Part shown: in pieces, positions 15,662 to 24,916 of the stretch | Numbering within the stretch: the first letter of the stretch is position 1 | Layout: every line of letters starts with the position of its first letter | DNA from: CAUJGQ01 sp042408665 | GTDB taxonomy: Bacteria > Chloroflexota > Dehalococcoidia > CAUJGQ01 | NCBI GenBank assembly: GCA_042408665.1 | Contig: JBHOQW010000151.1 | Coordinates: forward strand, 1 to 64,000 | Reading direction: 5' to 3' | Length of the DNA stretch: 64,000 nucleotides | Notes under the pieces: model-generated | Seen by the model: the letters and a program-made list of their open reading frames with translations, nothing else | The model's database searches: none | What the model was told of the DNA's origin: nothing | Made by a program: the position numbers and the translations under genes

Positions 15662-17605
15662 GTGGGGGGACCGTTGCCGCCGCTGCCAGACCTCGGCGCC
15701 CGTGTGCTGCCGGGCGGCGGGGTGCGCTTCACCGTCTGGGCTCCTACGGCGCGGCTGCTCGAGCTGCTGCTCCTGAGGGGTGGTCAGGAGCGACGGCTGC
15801 CCCTGCATCCCGTGCCGGACGGCTATCACGCCGTCACGGTCCCGGATGCCGGACCGGGAGACCGCTACCGCTTCCTGGTGGACGGCGCCGGGCCGTTCCC
15901 CGACCCGGCCTCCCGCTTCCAGCCGGAAGGGCCGCACGGCCCGTCCGAGGTCGTCGACCCGGCGGCGTTCCCCTGGACGGATGCCGGCTGGCCCGGCCTG
16001 CGCCGTGATGGGCTGGTGATCTACGAGCTGCACGTAGGCGCGTTCACGGCGGCGGGCACGTTCGACGCCGCCATCGCCGAGCTGTCCCGCCTGCGTGACC
16101 TGGGCGTGACGGCCATCGAGCTGATGCCGGTGGCCGAGTTTCCGGGCCGCTGGAACTGGGGCTACGACGGCGTGGACCCCTTCGCCCCCAGCCACGTCTA
16201 CGGCGGCCCGGACGGGCTGCGACGGCTGGTGGACGCCGCCCACGCCCTCGGCCTGGGCGTGATCCTGGACGTGGTGTACAACCACCTCGGCCCGGACGGA
16301 AACTACCTGGGCGCCTTCTCCCCGTACTACTTCACCAGCCGCTACCGCACCCCCTGGGGCGATGCCCTCAACTACGACGGCCCGCACAGCCGCCCCGTGC
16401 GCGATTTCGTGTGCGCTGCCGCCTGTCGCTGGGTAGAGGAGTACCACATCGACGGCCTGCGCCTGGACGCCGTGCACGCCATCTTCGACGCCACCCCCAC
16501 GCACATCCTGGCCGAGCTCGCCGCCCGCGTGCGCGCCGCCGCCGGCCGCCGCGCTGTGGTGCTGATCGCCGAGAGCGATGCCAACGATGTGACCCTCATT
16601 CGCCCCGCGCGTGGTCCACACCCCCCGGCGGAGCCCGGCGCCCGTGCCTCCGACCGGGCCGGCTACGGCTTGGACGCCGTGTGGGCGGACGACTTCCACC
16701 ATGCCGTGCACGTCCGCCTCACCGGCGAGCGCGACGGCTACTACGCCGCCTACACCGGTGCTGTGGCCGAGATCGCCCGCGCCGTCAACGAGGGGTTCAT
16801 CTACCAGGGGGAGGTCTCGCCCATCACCGGCCACCCGCGTGGCACGCGCGTGACGGACGAGCCGGCGGCGGCCTTCGTGTTCTGTATCCAGAACCACGAC
16901 CAGGTGGGCAACCGCGCCGAGGGCGAGCGGCTGGCGGCGCTGGTGGACCGCGACGCCTACGCCCTGGCCTCCGCCCTGCTCCTGCTCGTGCCGGAGACAC
17001 CGCTGCTGTTCATGGGGCAGGAGTACGCCGCCACTACCCCTTTCCTGTACTTCACCGACCACCACCCGGAGCTGGGCCGGCGGGTGACGGCGGGCCGCCG
17101 GCAGGAGTTTGCCGCCTTCCCCGCCTTCCGCGACCCGGCACGGCGCGCCCGCATCCCCGACCCGCAGGACGAGGCCACCTTTCGCCGCTCCAAGCTCGAC
17201 CCGGCCGAGCGGGTGCGCAACGCGCCGATGGAGCGCCTGTACCGTGACCTGCTTGCCCTGCGGCGCGACGACCCCGTCCTGCGCGTGCAGGACCGTGCCG
17301 CCACCCGCGCCCTGCCGCTCACCGGCGACGTGCTGGCGGTGTACCGATGGCAGGGGGAGGAGCACCGCCTGCTCCTGGTCAATTTCGGCGCCGCGGCGCG
17401 CCTGCCGGCGCCGGAATCGTGGCTCCTTCCCCCTTCCGCCTCCCTGGTCTGGTGTAGCCGCGATGCCCGCTACGGCGGCGACGGCGCGGCGCCCGCGCTC
17501 GCCGAGGGGGAGGTGCACCTGCCGGCGCGCTGTGCCGTCCTGTTTGCCTGGAGAACGCCGGCAGGCCAGCATGAAGGCGATGCCGGCAGCCTGGAGGTGA
17601 GGTGA
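15662..17605 (+). CDS. treZ: Malto-oligosyltrehalose trehalohydrolase (GH13)
   Basis: 647 aa. The GTG at 15662 is chosen because AGGAGG (15650-15655) is six bases upstream; a farther ATG at 15560 would overlap the operator region. TreZ releases trehalose from maltooligosyl-trehalose. An N-terminal beta-sandwich domain (GVRFTVWAPTARLLELL) precedes the TIM barrel. Catalytic residues are the nucleophile Asp269 (GLRLDAVH), acid/base Glu304 (LIAESD) and Asp413 (QNHDQVGN). The TreZ-like motifs ELHVGAFTAAGTF and LMPVAEFPGRWNWGYDG separate it from glycogen branching enzyme. No treY or treS is in the window. Its 3' end overlaps the next start (TGATG). Confidence 0.93.
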   Translation: MGGPLPPLPDLGARVLPGGGVRFTVWAPTARLLELLLLRGGQERRLPLHPVPDGYHAVTVPDAGPGDRYRFLVDGAGPFPDPASRFQPEGPHGPSEVVDPAAFPWTDAGWPGLRRDGLVIYELHVGAFTAAGTFDAAIAELSRLRDLGVTAIELMPVAEFPGRWNWGYDGVDPFAPSHVYGGPDGLRRLVDAAHALGLGVILDVVYNHLGPDGNYLGAFSPYYFTSRYRTPWGDALNYDGPHSRPVRDFVCAAACRWVEEYHIDGLRLDAVHAIFDATPTHILAELAARVRAAAGRRAVVLIAESDANDVTLIRPARGPHPPAEPGARASDRAGYGLDAVWADDFHHAVHVRLTGERDGYYAAYTGAVAEIARAVNEGFIYQGEVSPITGHPRGTRVTDEPAAAFVFCIQNHDQVGNRAEGERLAALVDRDAYALASALLLLVPETPLLFMGQEYAATTPFLYFTDHHPELGRRVTAGRRQEFAAFPAFRDPARRARIPDPQDEATFRRSKLDPAERVRNAPMERLYRDLLALRRDDPVLRVQDRAATRALPLTGDVLAVYRWQGEEHRLLLVNFGAAARLPAPESWLLPPSASLVWCSRDARYGGDGAAPALAEGEVHLPARCAVLFAWRTPAGQHEGDAGSLEVR

Positions 17606-19242
17606 TGCCGTCTTTCGCGGAGATGGTGCAGGAGTTCCTTCACGAGCTATACGAGGATCAGCCGGTCGTGGCCAGCGCCCTGGGCCTGACCGCATACGAC
17701 GGCCGTCTCGACGACCTCTCCGCCGCCGCCTTCGAGGACCGCCGCCGGCGCAGCGCGGCCTGGCTGCACCGCTTCACCCAGGTGCCGGAGGAAGGGCTCA
17801 GCTTCGACGAGCGCATCGACCGTGCCCTCATCCTGTCCCATCTGCGCGGCGAGCAGATCATGGCCGACTGGGAGATGTGGCGGCGCCAGCCCGCCGTCTA
17901 CCTCGGCCCCTGCCTGAACGGGGTGTTCGTGCTCTTCTTGCACCGACTGCGACCGGAGGCGGAGCTGGTGGAGGCCGCGGCCGCGCGCCTGCGCGCCGTG
18001 CCCAAGGCGCTGGAAGACGGTCGGCGCAACCTGCGCGCCGACCTGACGCCTCGCCTCTACGTGGAGCGCGCCCTGGCGCAGGTGCGGGCCGCGGTCCACT
18101 ACCTGGCCGAACTCCTGCCCGCGGAGGCACGCGATCCCATCCTGCGCGCCGAGCTGGAGGACGCCGCCGCGGACGCCGTCCTGGCGCTGGAAGGGTTCCG
18201 CGACTATCTAGAGTGGTTGGTAGAGCGGGCACGCGGGAGCTGGGCCATCGGCGAGGAACGCTACAGCCGCCTGCTCCAAGAGAAGGAGCTGCTGGGCTAT
18301 GACGCACGCGCGCTCAGGGAGCGTGGCCGCGCCGAGTACGAGCGGGTGGCCGCCGAGCTGCGCCGCCTCGCCCGCCTGATCGCGGATACGGACGACTGGG
18401 TGGCGGTGTTGCGCCAGCTCAATCAGGACCATCCGCCCACGCCAGACGCCATGCGCGCGGCCTACGCCGAGTGGACGGGGCGAGCGCGTGCCTTCCTGCA
18501 GGAACGGGGGCTCGTCACCTTGCCGCCGGGCGAGGAGTGCCTGGTAGAGCCCTCGCCCCATTTCCAGCGGCCGGTGCAGGCCGTGGCCTCGTACCACCAG
18601 CCGCCCCCCTTCTCCCCCTCGCTCCGCGGCCACTTCTTCGTGCCCTACCCGCCGGACGACGCCTCGCCCGAGGAGGTGCGCAAGCGGTTGGAGGGCAACT
18701 GCTATGCCGGCATCCCCACCACCGCCGTGCACGAGACCTATCCCGGACATCACTGGCACCTCGTCACCGCCAAGGCCAACCCCCGGCCGGTGCGGCACGT
18801 CCTGCGCACCCCCTTCTTCACCGAGGGGTGGGCCCTGTACGCCGAGCAGGTGATGCGCGAGCAAGGCTTCTTCGCGGACCCGCGCCACGAGCTATACCAG
18901 CACGAGGCGACGCTGTTCCGGGCGGCGCGCATCATCGTCGATACCAGCCTGCACCTGGGCGAGATGGGCTTTGATGAGGCCGTGCAGTTCATGATGGAGC
19001 GCGCCAACCTGCCGGAGCCGACGGCGCGGGCGGAGGTGGGCCGCTACTGCTCCTGGCCGACGCAGGCCGCATCCTACCTCACCGGTTGTCTGGAGATCAC
19101 CCGTCTACGCGAGCGCTTCCTGGCGGCCCGGGGGTTGACCGGCGTGGAGGGGCTGCGCCGCTTCCACGACGCGCTGGCCGGCAGCGGCTCCCTGCCCATC
19201 GCCTTGGCCGAGCGAACCGTTCTCGGCACGTCCTCAGTGTGA
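17605..19242 (+). CDS. DUF885 family protein, putative zinc-dependent carboxypeptidase-like hydrolase
   Basis: 545 aa from ATG 17605, seven bases after GGAGG and overlapping the treZ stop. The diagnostic DUF885 motif HETYPGHHWH is present near residue 377, in a HExxPGH form that is probably metal binding, with EGWALYAEQVM about 35 residues later. Members are largely helical and uncharacterised; some are annotated as lipoproteins, but no signal peptide is seen here. Role beside treZ is unclear; translational coupling to it is suggested by the overlap. Confidence 0.88.
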   Translation: MPSFAEMVQEFLHELYEDQPVVASALGLTAYDGRLDDLSAAAFEDRRRRSAAWLHRFTQVPEEGLSFDERIDRALILSHLRGEQIMADWEMWRRQPAVYLGPCLNGVFVLFLHRLRPEAELVEAAAARLRAVPKALEDGRRNLRADLTPRLYVERALAQVRAAVHYLAELLPAEARDPILRAELEDAAADAVLALEGFRDYLEWLVERARGSWAIGEERYSRLLQEKELLGYDARALRERGRAEYERVAAELRRLARLIADTDDWVAVLRQLNQDHPPTPDAMRAAYAEWTGRARAFLQERGLVTLPPGEECLVEPSPHFQRPVQAVASYHQPPPFSPSLRGHFFVPYPPDDASPEEVRKRLEGNCYAGIPTTAVHETYPGHHWHLVTAKANPRPVRHVLRTPFFTEGWALYAEQVMREQGFFADPRHELYQHEATLFRAARIIVDTSLHLGEMGFDEAVQFMMERANLPEPTARAEVGRYCSWPTQAASYLTGCLEITRLRERFLAARGLTGVEGLRRFHDALAGSGSLPIALAERTVLGTSSV

Positions 19243-19267
19243 GGACAGCGTGAGCCCCTGATAGCCT

Positions 19268-19299
19268 CTCGCCCCTCTCCCGCGCGGGAGAGGGGCGAG
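19268..19299. terminator. Perfect 32-bp palindrome between convergent genes
   Basis: A 16-bp arm beginning CTCGCCCCTCTCCCGC is followed directly by its exact reverse complement. The core matches the hairpin of the elements at 1220 and 12584, but the outer CCCTCACCC/GGGTGAGGG arms are missing. Lying between two converging 3' ends, it could stop transcription from both sides; there is no T-tract. Confidence 0.6.
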
Positions 19300-19344
19300 G
19301 GGGAAGGGTCGGCGAGGTGAGGGCCGGCCTTGGTTGGGCGGGCC

Positions 19345-21234
19345 TCACACGCCGATCATGTCCGCTACGTCGCGCAGGCCCAACGACTCCAGCTTGGCGC
19401 GGCTGGGCTTGCAGGTCTCCGGGTCCCAGTCGCACTCCTTGAGGTACTCGAGCTCGAGCGTCTCTGTGTCCAGGCGGATGTCCTTGTGCGGCCCTTCGCT
19501 GAGCACGGCGCCGAGGCCGCCGTAGAGCCGCTCGGGCACGTGCCGCTTGCGCGGGTTACCGCCCTCGCGCACCTCGAAGGCCATGCGCATGTTGGCGATC
19601 CGCTCGCCGATGCGCAGCAGCTCTTCTTTGGTCATGTCCCAGCCGTTGAGGTGGTTGAGCCAGTCAGGGATGTGGGCCGTGTTGGCCGCCATCATAATGA
19701 ACTGGCAGGCGCCGGCGGCGTTCACCACGTGCATGTACTCACTGGCCGCCTTGTGGTGGGCGCCGCGCCCCTCGGCCTTGGTGCGGTCGCGCACGGCGGG
19801 CGGCAGGCCGAAGCGGCGGTTGCCCTCGTACTGGGTATGGCGGGCCGGCGTGGGGTCCAGCTTGTAGGTCGTGTAGTACTCGGGCTGCAGCTTCGGATCG
19901 TGCATCGGCACTTCTTGGCCGGCGATGTGCATGGCGTACCGCTCGGCGCCGCGGCCGATGCGCTCCGCCGCCCGCTTGACGCCATCCGCCAGCACGTCGC
20001 CGATGCCCTCGCGCCGTCCGATCTTCTCCAGCAGCGCGATCATGGCGTGGGCGTCGCCCCAGCGCAGCTCCAGCCCGTCCGTGTCCTCTTTGGTGAGGAT
20101 CCCCTTCTCGTAGCACTCGAAGGCGAAGGAGATCGTCGCCCCGGCCGAGATCACGTCCAGGCCGTACTGGTTGCTGAGGTGGTTGGCGTAGATGAGGGCG
20201 TCTAGGTCGTTGATCAGGTTCATGGTGCCGAAGGCGGCCGCCGCCTCGTACTCCGGCCGGTGGGTATGGCGCGGGTAGGCGAAGCCCTTCGCCTTCGCCG
20301 CCTCGTCCGCCTCTTTGGATTCGGCGCCACAGGCCAGTGGGCAGTGCCAGCAGGCGTAGTGCTTCTCCATCTTCTCGTTGACCACCGGGCCCTTGAGCGG
20401 CTCCACCTCTGGGAAGTCAACGATGCCCACTCCCGCCCAGTTCTTCACCGGGGAGTCGCCGTTGTGGGCGGACATGGCGGTGATGCCGGTGGTGCCGAAG
20501 GTGCGGAAGAAATCGGCGGTGGGCTTGACGAAGTCGTTCAGCTCGGCGCGCAGAAGCTGCAACGTGTCCTTGGTCTGGTGGATGATGGAGCGGGTCGCGT
20601 TGACGACGATCGCCTTCAACCGTTTGGAGCCCATTACGGCGCCCACGCCGGAGCGCGCCGCCAGCCGTCCCCGCTCGTTGCAGATCCCGGAGATGAGCGA
20701 CAGCTTCTCCCCGGCCGGGCCGATGACCGCCACCGAGCAGTTCTTGCCGGTGGCCTTCTTGCCGTACTTGGCCTGGAGGGCGTCCTCACAGTCGATGGCC
20801 AGCATGCCCCAGTACTCGTCCGCGTCCAGGATCTCCACGCGGTCATCGTCGATGTGGATCAGCTTGGGCGTGGTTGCCTGGCCGAACACCATGATTCCGT
20901 CCCAGCCGGCATGCTTGAGCACGGGGCCGAAGTCGCCGCCACAGTTGGCGTCACCCCAGCCGCCGGTCAGGGGTGACTTGCACACCACCTGGAAACGCTG
21001 CCCGAACAGGGGCGTGCCGGTGAGCGCGCCGGGAAAGAAGCCAAGCATGTTCTCCGGCCCCAGCGGGTCGGCACCCCTGGGGATGCGCTCCAGCGCCAGG
21101 CGCACACCGATGCCGTAGCCGCCCAGGTAGGTGCGGTAGAACCCGTCGTCAAAGTGCTCGACGGTGATCTCGCCGGTGGAGAGGTTGACGCTTAGGATTT
21201 TGCCGTTGTAGCTCTTTTCGCCGTTGGCTGTCAT
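19345..21234 (-). CDS. Tungsten-containing aldehyde:ferredoxin oxidoreductase family protein
   Basis: 629 aa from ATG 21234 behind AGGAGG. Oxidises aldehydes to carboxylic acids with ferredoxin, using a tungsto-bis-pterin and a [4Fe-4S] cluster. The cluster ligands are Cys295, Cys298 and Cys302 (ACWHCPLACG) and Cys510 (AAGACQF). The N-terminal domain (KILSVNLSTGEITVEHF, YLGGYGIGVRLAL) and the pterin-binding stretches (SPLTGGWGDANCGG, GPAGEKLSLISGICNERGR) are typical. Full length for the family. Substrate may be a short or aromatic aldehyde; unknown here. MoaD and MoaE for the pterin cofactor are encoded at 47106-47824. Confidence 0.94.
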   Translation of the reverse strand: MTANGEKSYNGKILSVNLSTGEITVEHFDDGFYRTYLGGYGIGVRLALERIPRGADPLGPENMLGFFPGALTGTPLFGQRFQVVCKSPLTGGWGDANCGGDFGPVLKHAGWDGIMVFGQATTPKLIHIDDDRVEILDADEYWGMLAIDCEDALQAKYGKKATGKNCSVAVIGPAGEKLSLISGICNERGRLAARSGVGAVMGSKRLKAIVVNATRSIIHQTKDTLQLLRAELNDFVKPTADFFRTFGTTGITAMSAHNGDSPVKNWAGVGIVDFPEVEPLKGPVVNEKMEKHYACWHCPLACGAESKEADEAAKAKGFAYPRHTHRPEYEAAAAFGTMNLINDLDALIYANHLSNQYGLDVISAGATISFAFECYEKGILTKEDTDGLELRWGDAHAMIALLEKIGRREGIGDVLADGVKRAAERIGRGAERYAMHIAGQEVPMHDPKLQPEYYTTYKLDPTPARHTQYEGNRRFGLPPAVRDRTKAEGRGAHHKAASEYMHVVNAAGACQFIMMAANTAHIPDWLNHLNGWDMTKEELLRIGERIANMRMAFEVREGGNPRKRHVPERLYGGLGAVLSEGPHKDIRLDTETLELEYLKECDWDPETCKPSRAKLESLGLRDVADMIGV

Positions 21235-21372
21235 GGGTGCCGCCTCCTCATCTCCAGCCCTTCCCATGCCGACCCGATGCGCCGCGCCCGGCCGGCCGGG
21301 CGCCGATGTGGCTGCTGAGTGCTTGGATAACACAGGGTACCAGATGCCGCAACGACGCGCGGCTCCGCCGCC

Positions 21373-21543
21373 TCACGGCGCTCGATCCTGCCGGCGCGTG
21401 AGCAGGCGCAGGACCCCATCCGCGATGAGCAGCACGCCCAGCGCCAACATGAAGCTGGGCGTGGGACCGTCCGTGGCCAGCTTCACCGCGACGATCGTCG
21501 CGCCCAGCACCAGCGCGGCGGTGGCCAGCAGCGTGCCCTTCAC
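21373..21543 (-). CDS. Small two-helix membrane protein
   Basis: 56 aa from a proposed GTG at 21543. Two hydrophobic stretches (LLATAALVLGATIVAVKL and FMLALGVLLIADGVLRLL) separated by a short polar loop, then a basic tail (TRRQDR). The Shine-Dalgarno sequence is weak and the upstream frame is open, so the start is uncertain. No family recognised. It is divergent from the S41 protein gene. Confidence 0.45.
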   Translation of the reverse strand: MKGTLLATAALVLGATIVAVKLATDGPTPSFMLALGVLLIADGVLRLLTRRQDRAP

Positions 21544-21689
21544 ACCGGTAGCGTCTGTCGCGCTCCCGGCGTCGTCAAGGCGGCCGCCCCGGCCGCGGGC
21601 ACGGGGCCCCGGTGTGCGGGGGCGAGCGGCGTTGCCGGTGCCGCATCGGGCTCGTACAGTCGAACAAGCGACACCACGCGAGGTTGAAC

Positions 21690-23651
21690 ATGTCCCGTCG
21701 CCTGCCGGTGCTGCTCGTGGCCCTTGGTGCCGTGCTCGCCCTCGTGCTGACGCCCACGCCCACATCGCGCGCGGCACCGCCGGAGGCGCGGTCGGATATC
21801 ATCCGCGCCGCCTACACCCTGCTCATGGACCACTTCTACCGCGTGCCGGCGCCGGACGACCTGTTGCGCGCCGCCTGGACGGGCGCCGGCCGCGCCCTGA
21901 TCGCCGCCGGGGCGCGGGAGCCGCTGCCGGAGCTGCCGGCCCTGCCCTCAGACCGTGACGGCGCCTGGAGCGCCTTCGCCCAGGCCTACGGCGCCCTTGC
22001 CGCCCTGGCACCGGCTGAGCTCAGCCAGACGGACCTCGCCTTTGCCGCGGTGGACGCCATGGCGGAGAGTCTGGACGAGCAGCACACCGCCTTCCTGTCG
22101 CCGCAGGTGTACCAAGCGTTCGTGGCCCAGCTTGGCGGCAACGCCGGCGAGGGGGTGGGGCTGGGTGTCCGCCTGACGACGCGCGCCCCTTGGACGATCA
22201 TCGAAGTGGCGCCGGACGGCCCCGCCGCGCGCGCCGGGCTGCGTCCCGGCGACACCCTCCTGGCGGTGGACGGCCAGGAGGTGACGGCGGTGGCGCGGCC
22301 AGTGCTGGGGCGCGCCCTGGCCCGGCCGGAGGGCACGGCGGTCGAGCTGCGCGTGGACCGGCCGGATGTCGGCCAGGTCACCGTGACAGTGGTCATCGGC
22401 CGCTTCCGCTTCCCCGACCTCCAGTCCAGCGTGCTCCCGGACGGGACCGGGTATATGCGGTTGCGGTCGTTCTCCTCCTTCCTGCGCGATCCCCAGGGGC
22501 GCCCCAACGTGATCGAGGCGCTGGACGCGGCGCTAGCCTCGTTCGAGGCCCGGGGAGTGACGCGCTGGGTGCTGGACCTGCGCGGCAACCCCGGCGGCTT
22601 TGGCTTCACGGCCAACGCCCTTCTCGGTCGCTTCCTGCCCGATGTGGTCGCCACCCGCGTCTCAGACCAGCGCGGCCGGGCCGGGGAACACGCCTCGTTC
22701 GGCCCGGCCTTTCCGGTGCAGCGGCCGCTGGCGGTGCTGGTGGACGGCGGCGCTGCCTCCGCCTCGGAGATCGTGGCCAGCACGCTGCAGGAGTACGGCC
22801 GCGCCCTGATCGTGGGCACGCGCACCGCGGGTGCCCTGGCCGGCGCCCTGCTCTTCCCGTTGCCGGAGGGCGCCGGCCTGGAGGTGGCGGTAGAAGAGGT
22901 GCGCACCGGCCGTGGCGGGGTAGTGGTGGATGGACGAGGGGTGACGCCCGATATTGAGGTGGCGGACGAGCGCACCCCGGCGGATTACGCCGCCGGACGG
23001 GACCCGCAGCTGGCGGCGGCAGTGGTCGCGCTGCGCGGGGTGGCGGCGCCGCCCGCGCCGCCGCCACCTCTGCCGGGGCAGTTGAGCGCGAGCGAGTTAC
23101 GGCGGCTGCTGGAGCGCTACTTCCCGCCCGCCGAGGAGGTGCCCGCCACGGCCGATATCGCCGCCCCGCGCGTCCTGGGAGACCTGCCGCTCAGCCAACC
23201 CAACGAGTACGTGGGCGCGTTGGGAGCGGTGCCGGATGCCCTTGGCCTGGCGCAACTGGTGCGCTCGCGCGGCTGGATGGGGAGCTATAGCCGTTTCTAC
23301 GGCGAGGTGCCGGGGCCGGCCGGCCCCTACCTGAGCGTGACGGTGGACGTCTACCGCTCCCAGGCCGGGGCGTACACCGCCCTGATGAGCAACGACGCAC
23401 CGCAGTTGCAGGAGGCCGTGCCCGCGCCGGTCCAACTGGGTGACGGTGCGGTGGCCTATCGCGGCGTGTGGCTGAACGCTGGCACCAGCATCCTGGTGTG
23501 GCGGCAGGGACGCGCCGTGATCACCGTAGCCTCCTCCGCCGTACCCGGCCGGGAGTCGTTCGACCCGGTGGTGACGCTGGCCCGCGCGGTGGACGCCCGT
23601 CTGCGCGCCGCGCCGTTGCCGGAACTGGCGCCCCAGCCGGCCGGGCCCTGA
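21690..23651 (+). CDS. S41 (C-terminal processing) protease-like protein without the catalytic lysine
   Basis: 653 aa from ATG 21690; a signal peptide covers about residues 1-28. A PDZ domain (about 155-235; IIEVAPDGPAARAGLRPGD) is followed by the S41 protease core. The nucleophile position is kept as Ser357 (SASEIVAS), but the residue 25 positions later, where CtpA/CtpB/Prc have the general-base Lys, is Ala382 (RTAGALAG). The protein is therefore probably inactive, or uses another base as in the tricorn/IRBP branch. A 170-residue C-terminal extension of unknown fold follows. Exported, probably membrane or wall associated. A TACAGT -10-like box lies near 21655. Confidence 0.88.
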   Translation: MSRRLPVLLVALGAVLALVLTPTPTSRAAPPEARSDIIRAAYTLLMDHFYRVPAPDDLLRAAWTGAGRALIAAGAREPLPELPALPSDRDGAWSAFAQAYGALAALAPAELSQTDLAFAAVDAMAESLDEQHTAFLSPQVYQAFVAQLGGNAGEGVGLGVRLTTRAPWTIIEVAPDGPAARAGLRPGDTLLAVDGQEVTAVARPVLGRALARPEGTAVELRVDRPDVGQVTVTVVIGRFRFPDLQSSVLPDGTGYMRLRSFSSFLRDPQGRPNVIEALDAALASFEARGVTRWVLDLRGNPGGFGFTANALLGRFLPDVVATRVSDQRGRAGEHASFGPAFPVQRPLAVLVDGGAASASEIVASTLQEYGRALIVGTRTAGALAGALLFPLPEGAGLEVAVEEVRTGRGGVVVDGRGVTPDIEVADERTPADYAAGRDPQLAAAVVALRGVAAPPAPPPPLPGQLSASELRRLLERYFPPAEEVPATADIAAPRVLGDLPLSQPNEYVGALGAVPDALGLAQLVRSRGWMGSYSRFYGEVPGPAGPYLSVTVDVYRSQAGAYTALMSNDAPQLQEAVPAPVQLGDGAVAYRGVWLNAGTSILVWRQGRAVITVASSAVPGRESFDPVVTLARAVDARLRAAPLPELAPQPAGP

Positions 23652-23711
23652 GCCAGGGGGATGCCGGCGCGTGCTACGATGGCGCCGCGCGGCGGTCACA
23701 AGGGGTGGAAC

Positions 23712-24692
23712 GTGAGCGTACCCCCGCTCCAGGCGCTGCAGACGGTCGGCGCTGCCCAGGCCCGGGTCGTGCTGCTCTGGCTCTCGCGCCGGCGCGCGTT
23801 GCAGCGCCTGGCGGCCGAGGTTCCGCCGGCCCGCCGCGTGGCGCGCCGCTTCATCGCCGGTGAGCGGCTGACCGAGGCGGTGACGACGGCGCGCGCGCTG
23901 GCGGACCAGGGCTTTCTCACCACCGTCACCTTCCTGGGTGAGCACGTGACAGACCCGCGCGAGGCCCACGCTGCCGCGGCCGAATACGAGCGGCTGCTGC
24001 GCTCCCTGGCCGCGGCCGGCCTGGAGGCCAACTGCTCCCTCAAGCTCAGCCAGCTCGGCATCCTGTTCGACGCGGCGCTGGCGGAGGCGCTGCTGCGGCG
24101 GATCGTCGCGGTGGCGGAGGAGCTGAGCGGGTTCGTGCGCATCGATATGGAGGGTTCGGACCTGGTGCAGCCCACGCTGGACCTGTACGAGCGGCTCACC
24201 GCCGGCTGCCGTGACCAGCCGCGCCTGGGGGTGGTGATCCAGTCCTACCTGCGCCGCAGCGAGGCCGATGTGCGCCGGTTGATCGCGCGTGGCGCGCCGA
24301 TCCGGCTGGTCAAGGGCGCCTACGCGGAACCGCCCACGATCGCTTACCCGCGCAAGGCCGACGTCGATGCGGCCTATCTGCGACTGGCCGACCTGTTGCT
24401 CTCGGACGAGGCGCGGGCGCATGGCGTCTACCCGGCGTTTGCCACCCATGACCCGGCGCTGATCGCCGCCGTGCGCGGTTTGGCACAGGCGCGCGGCATC
24501 CCGCCCACGGAATATGAGTTCCAGATGCTGTTGGGCGTGCGGCGCGACCTGCAGGTGACGCTGCGGCAGGCCGGGCTGCGGGTGCGGATCTACGTGCCGT
24601 ACGGCAGTCACTGGTACCCGTATTTCATGCGTCGCCTGGCCGAGCGCCCGGCCAACCTCTGGTTCCTGGTGCGCGCCTTGGTACACGGCTGA
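23712..24692 (+). CDS. Proline dehydrogenase
   Basis: 326 aa from GTG 23712, with AAGGGGTG upstream. An FAD-dependent single-function enzyme (PutA barrel) oxidising proline to pyrroline-5-carboxylate. Seen are VTFLGEHVTDPREA, the substrate/FAD segment FVRIDMEGSD, VVIQSYLRRS, RLVKGAYAEPPTIAYP, and the C-terminal active-site motif YEFQMLLGVRRDL followed by RIYVPYGSHWYPYFMRRLAERP. Length suits the monofunctional type. The P5C dehydrogenase partner is not in the window. A TACGAT box about 30 bp upstream could be its -10. Confidence 0.94.
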   Translation: MSVPPLQALQTVGAAQARVVLLWLSRRRALQRLAAEVPPARRVARRFIAGERLTEAVTTARALADQGFLTTVTFLGEHVTDPREAHAAAAEYERLLRSLAAAGLEANCSLKLSQLGILFDAALAEALLRRIVAVAEELSGFVRIDMEGSDLVQPTLDLYERLTAGCRDQPRLGVVIQSYLRRSEADVRRLIARGAPIRLVKGAYAEPPTIAYPRKADVDAAYLRLADLLLSDEARAHGVYPAFATHDPALIAAVRGLAQARGIPPTEYEFQMLLGVRRDLQVTLRQAGLRVRIYVPYGSHWYPYFMRRLAERPANLWFLVRALVHG

Positions 24693-24916
24693 GCACGGCC
24701 CTCCCGCGCTCGATATTGTCCCTTGCCGAGCGCCGGCACGGCCTCCCTGTGGACGCGCCCCCTATAACGGCGTGGGCGCCGCGTCGATATTTAGAGTACC
24801 GAACGTTGCACGTTCCGGCACCGGATGGAAACGGCGGACAAGGGCCGGTACTCGGCCCCGGACGGTTCCACCGGGCGGCGGATATCGGCGCTGCCAGTTT
24901 GCGTGGCGGAGTGGGG

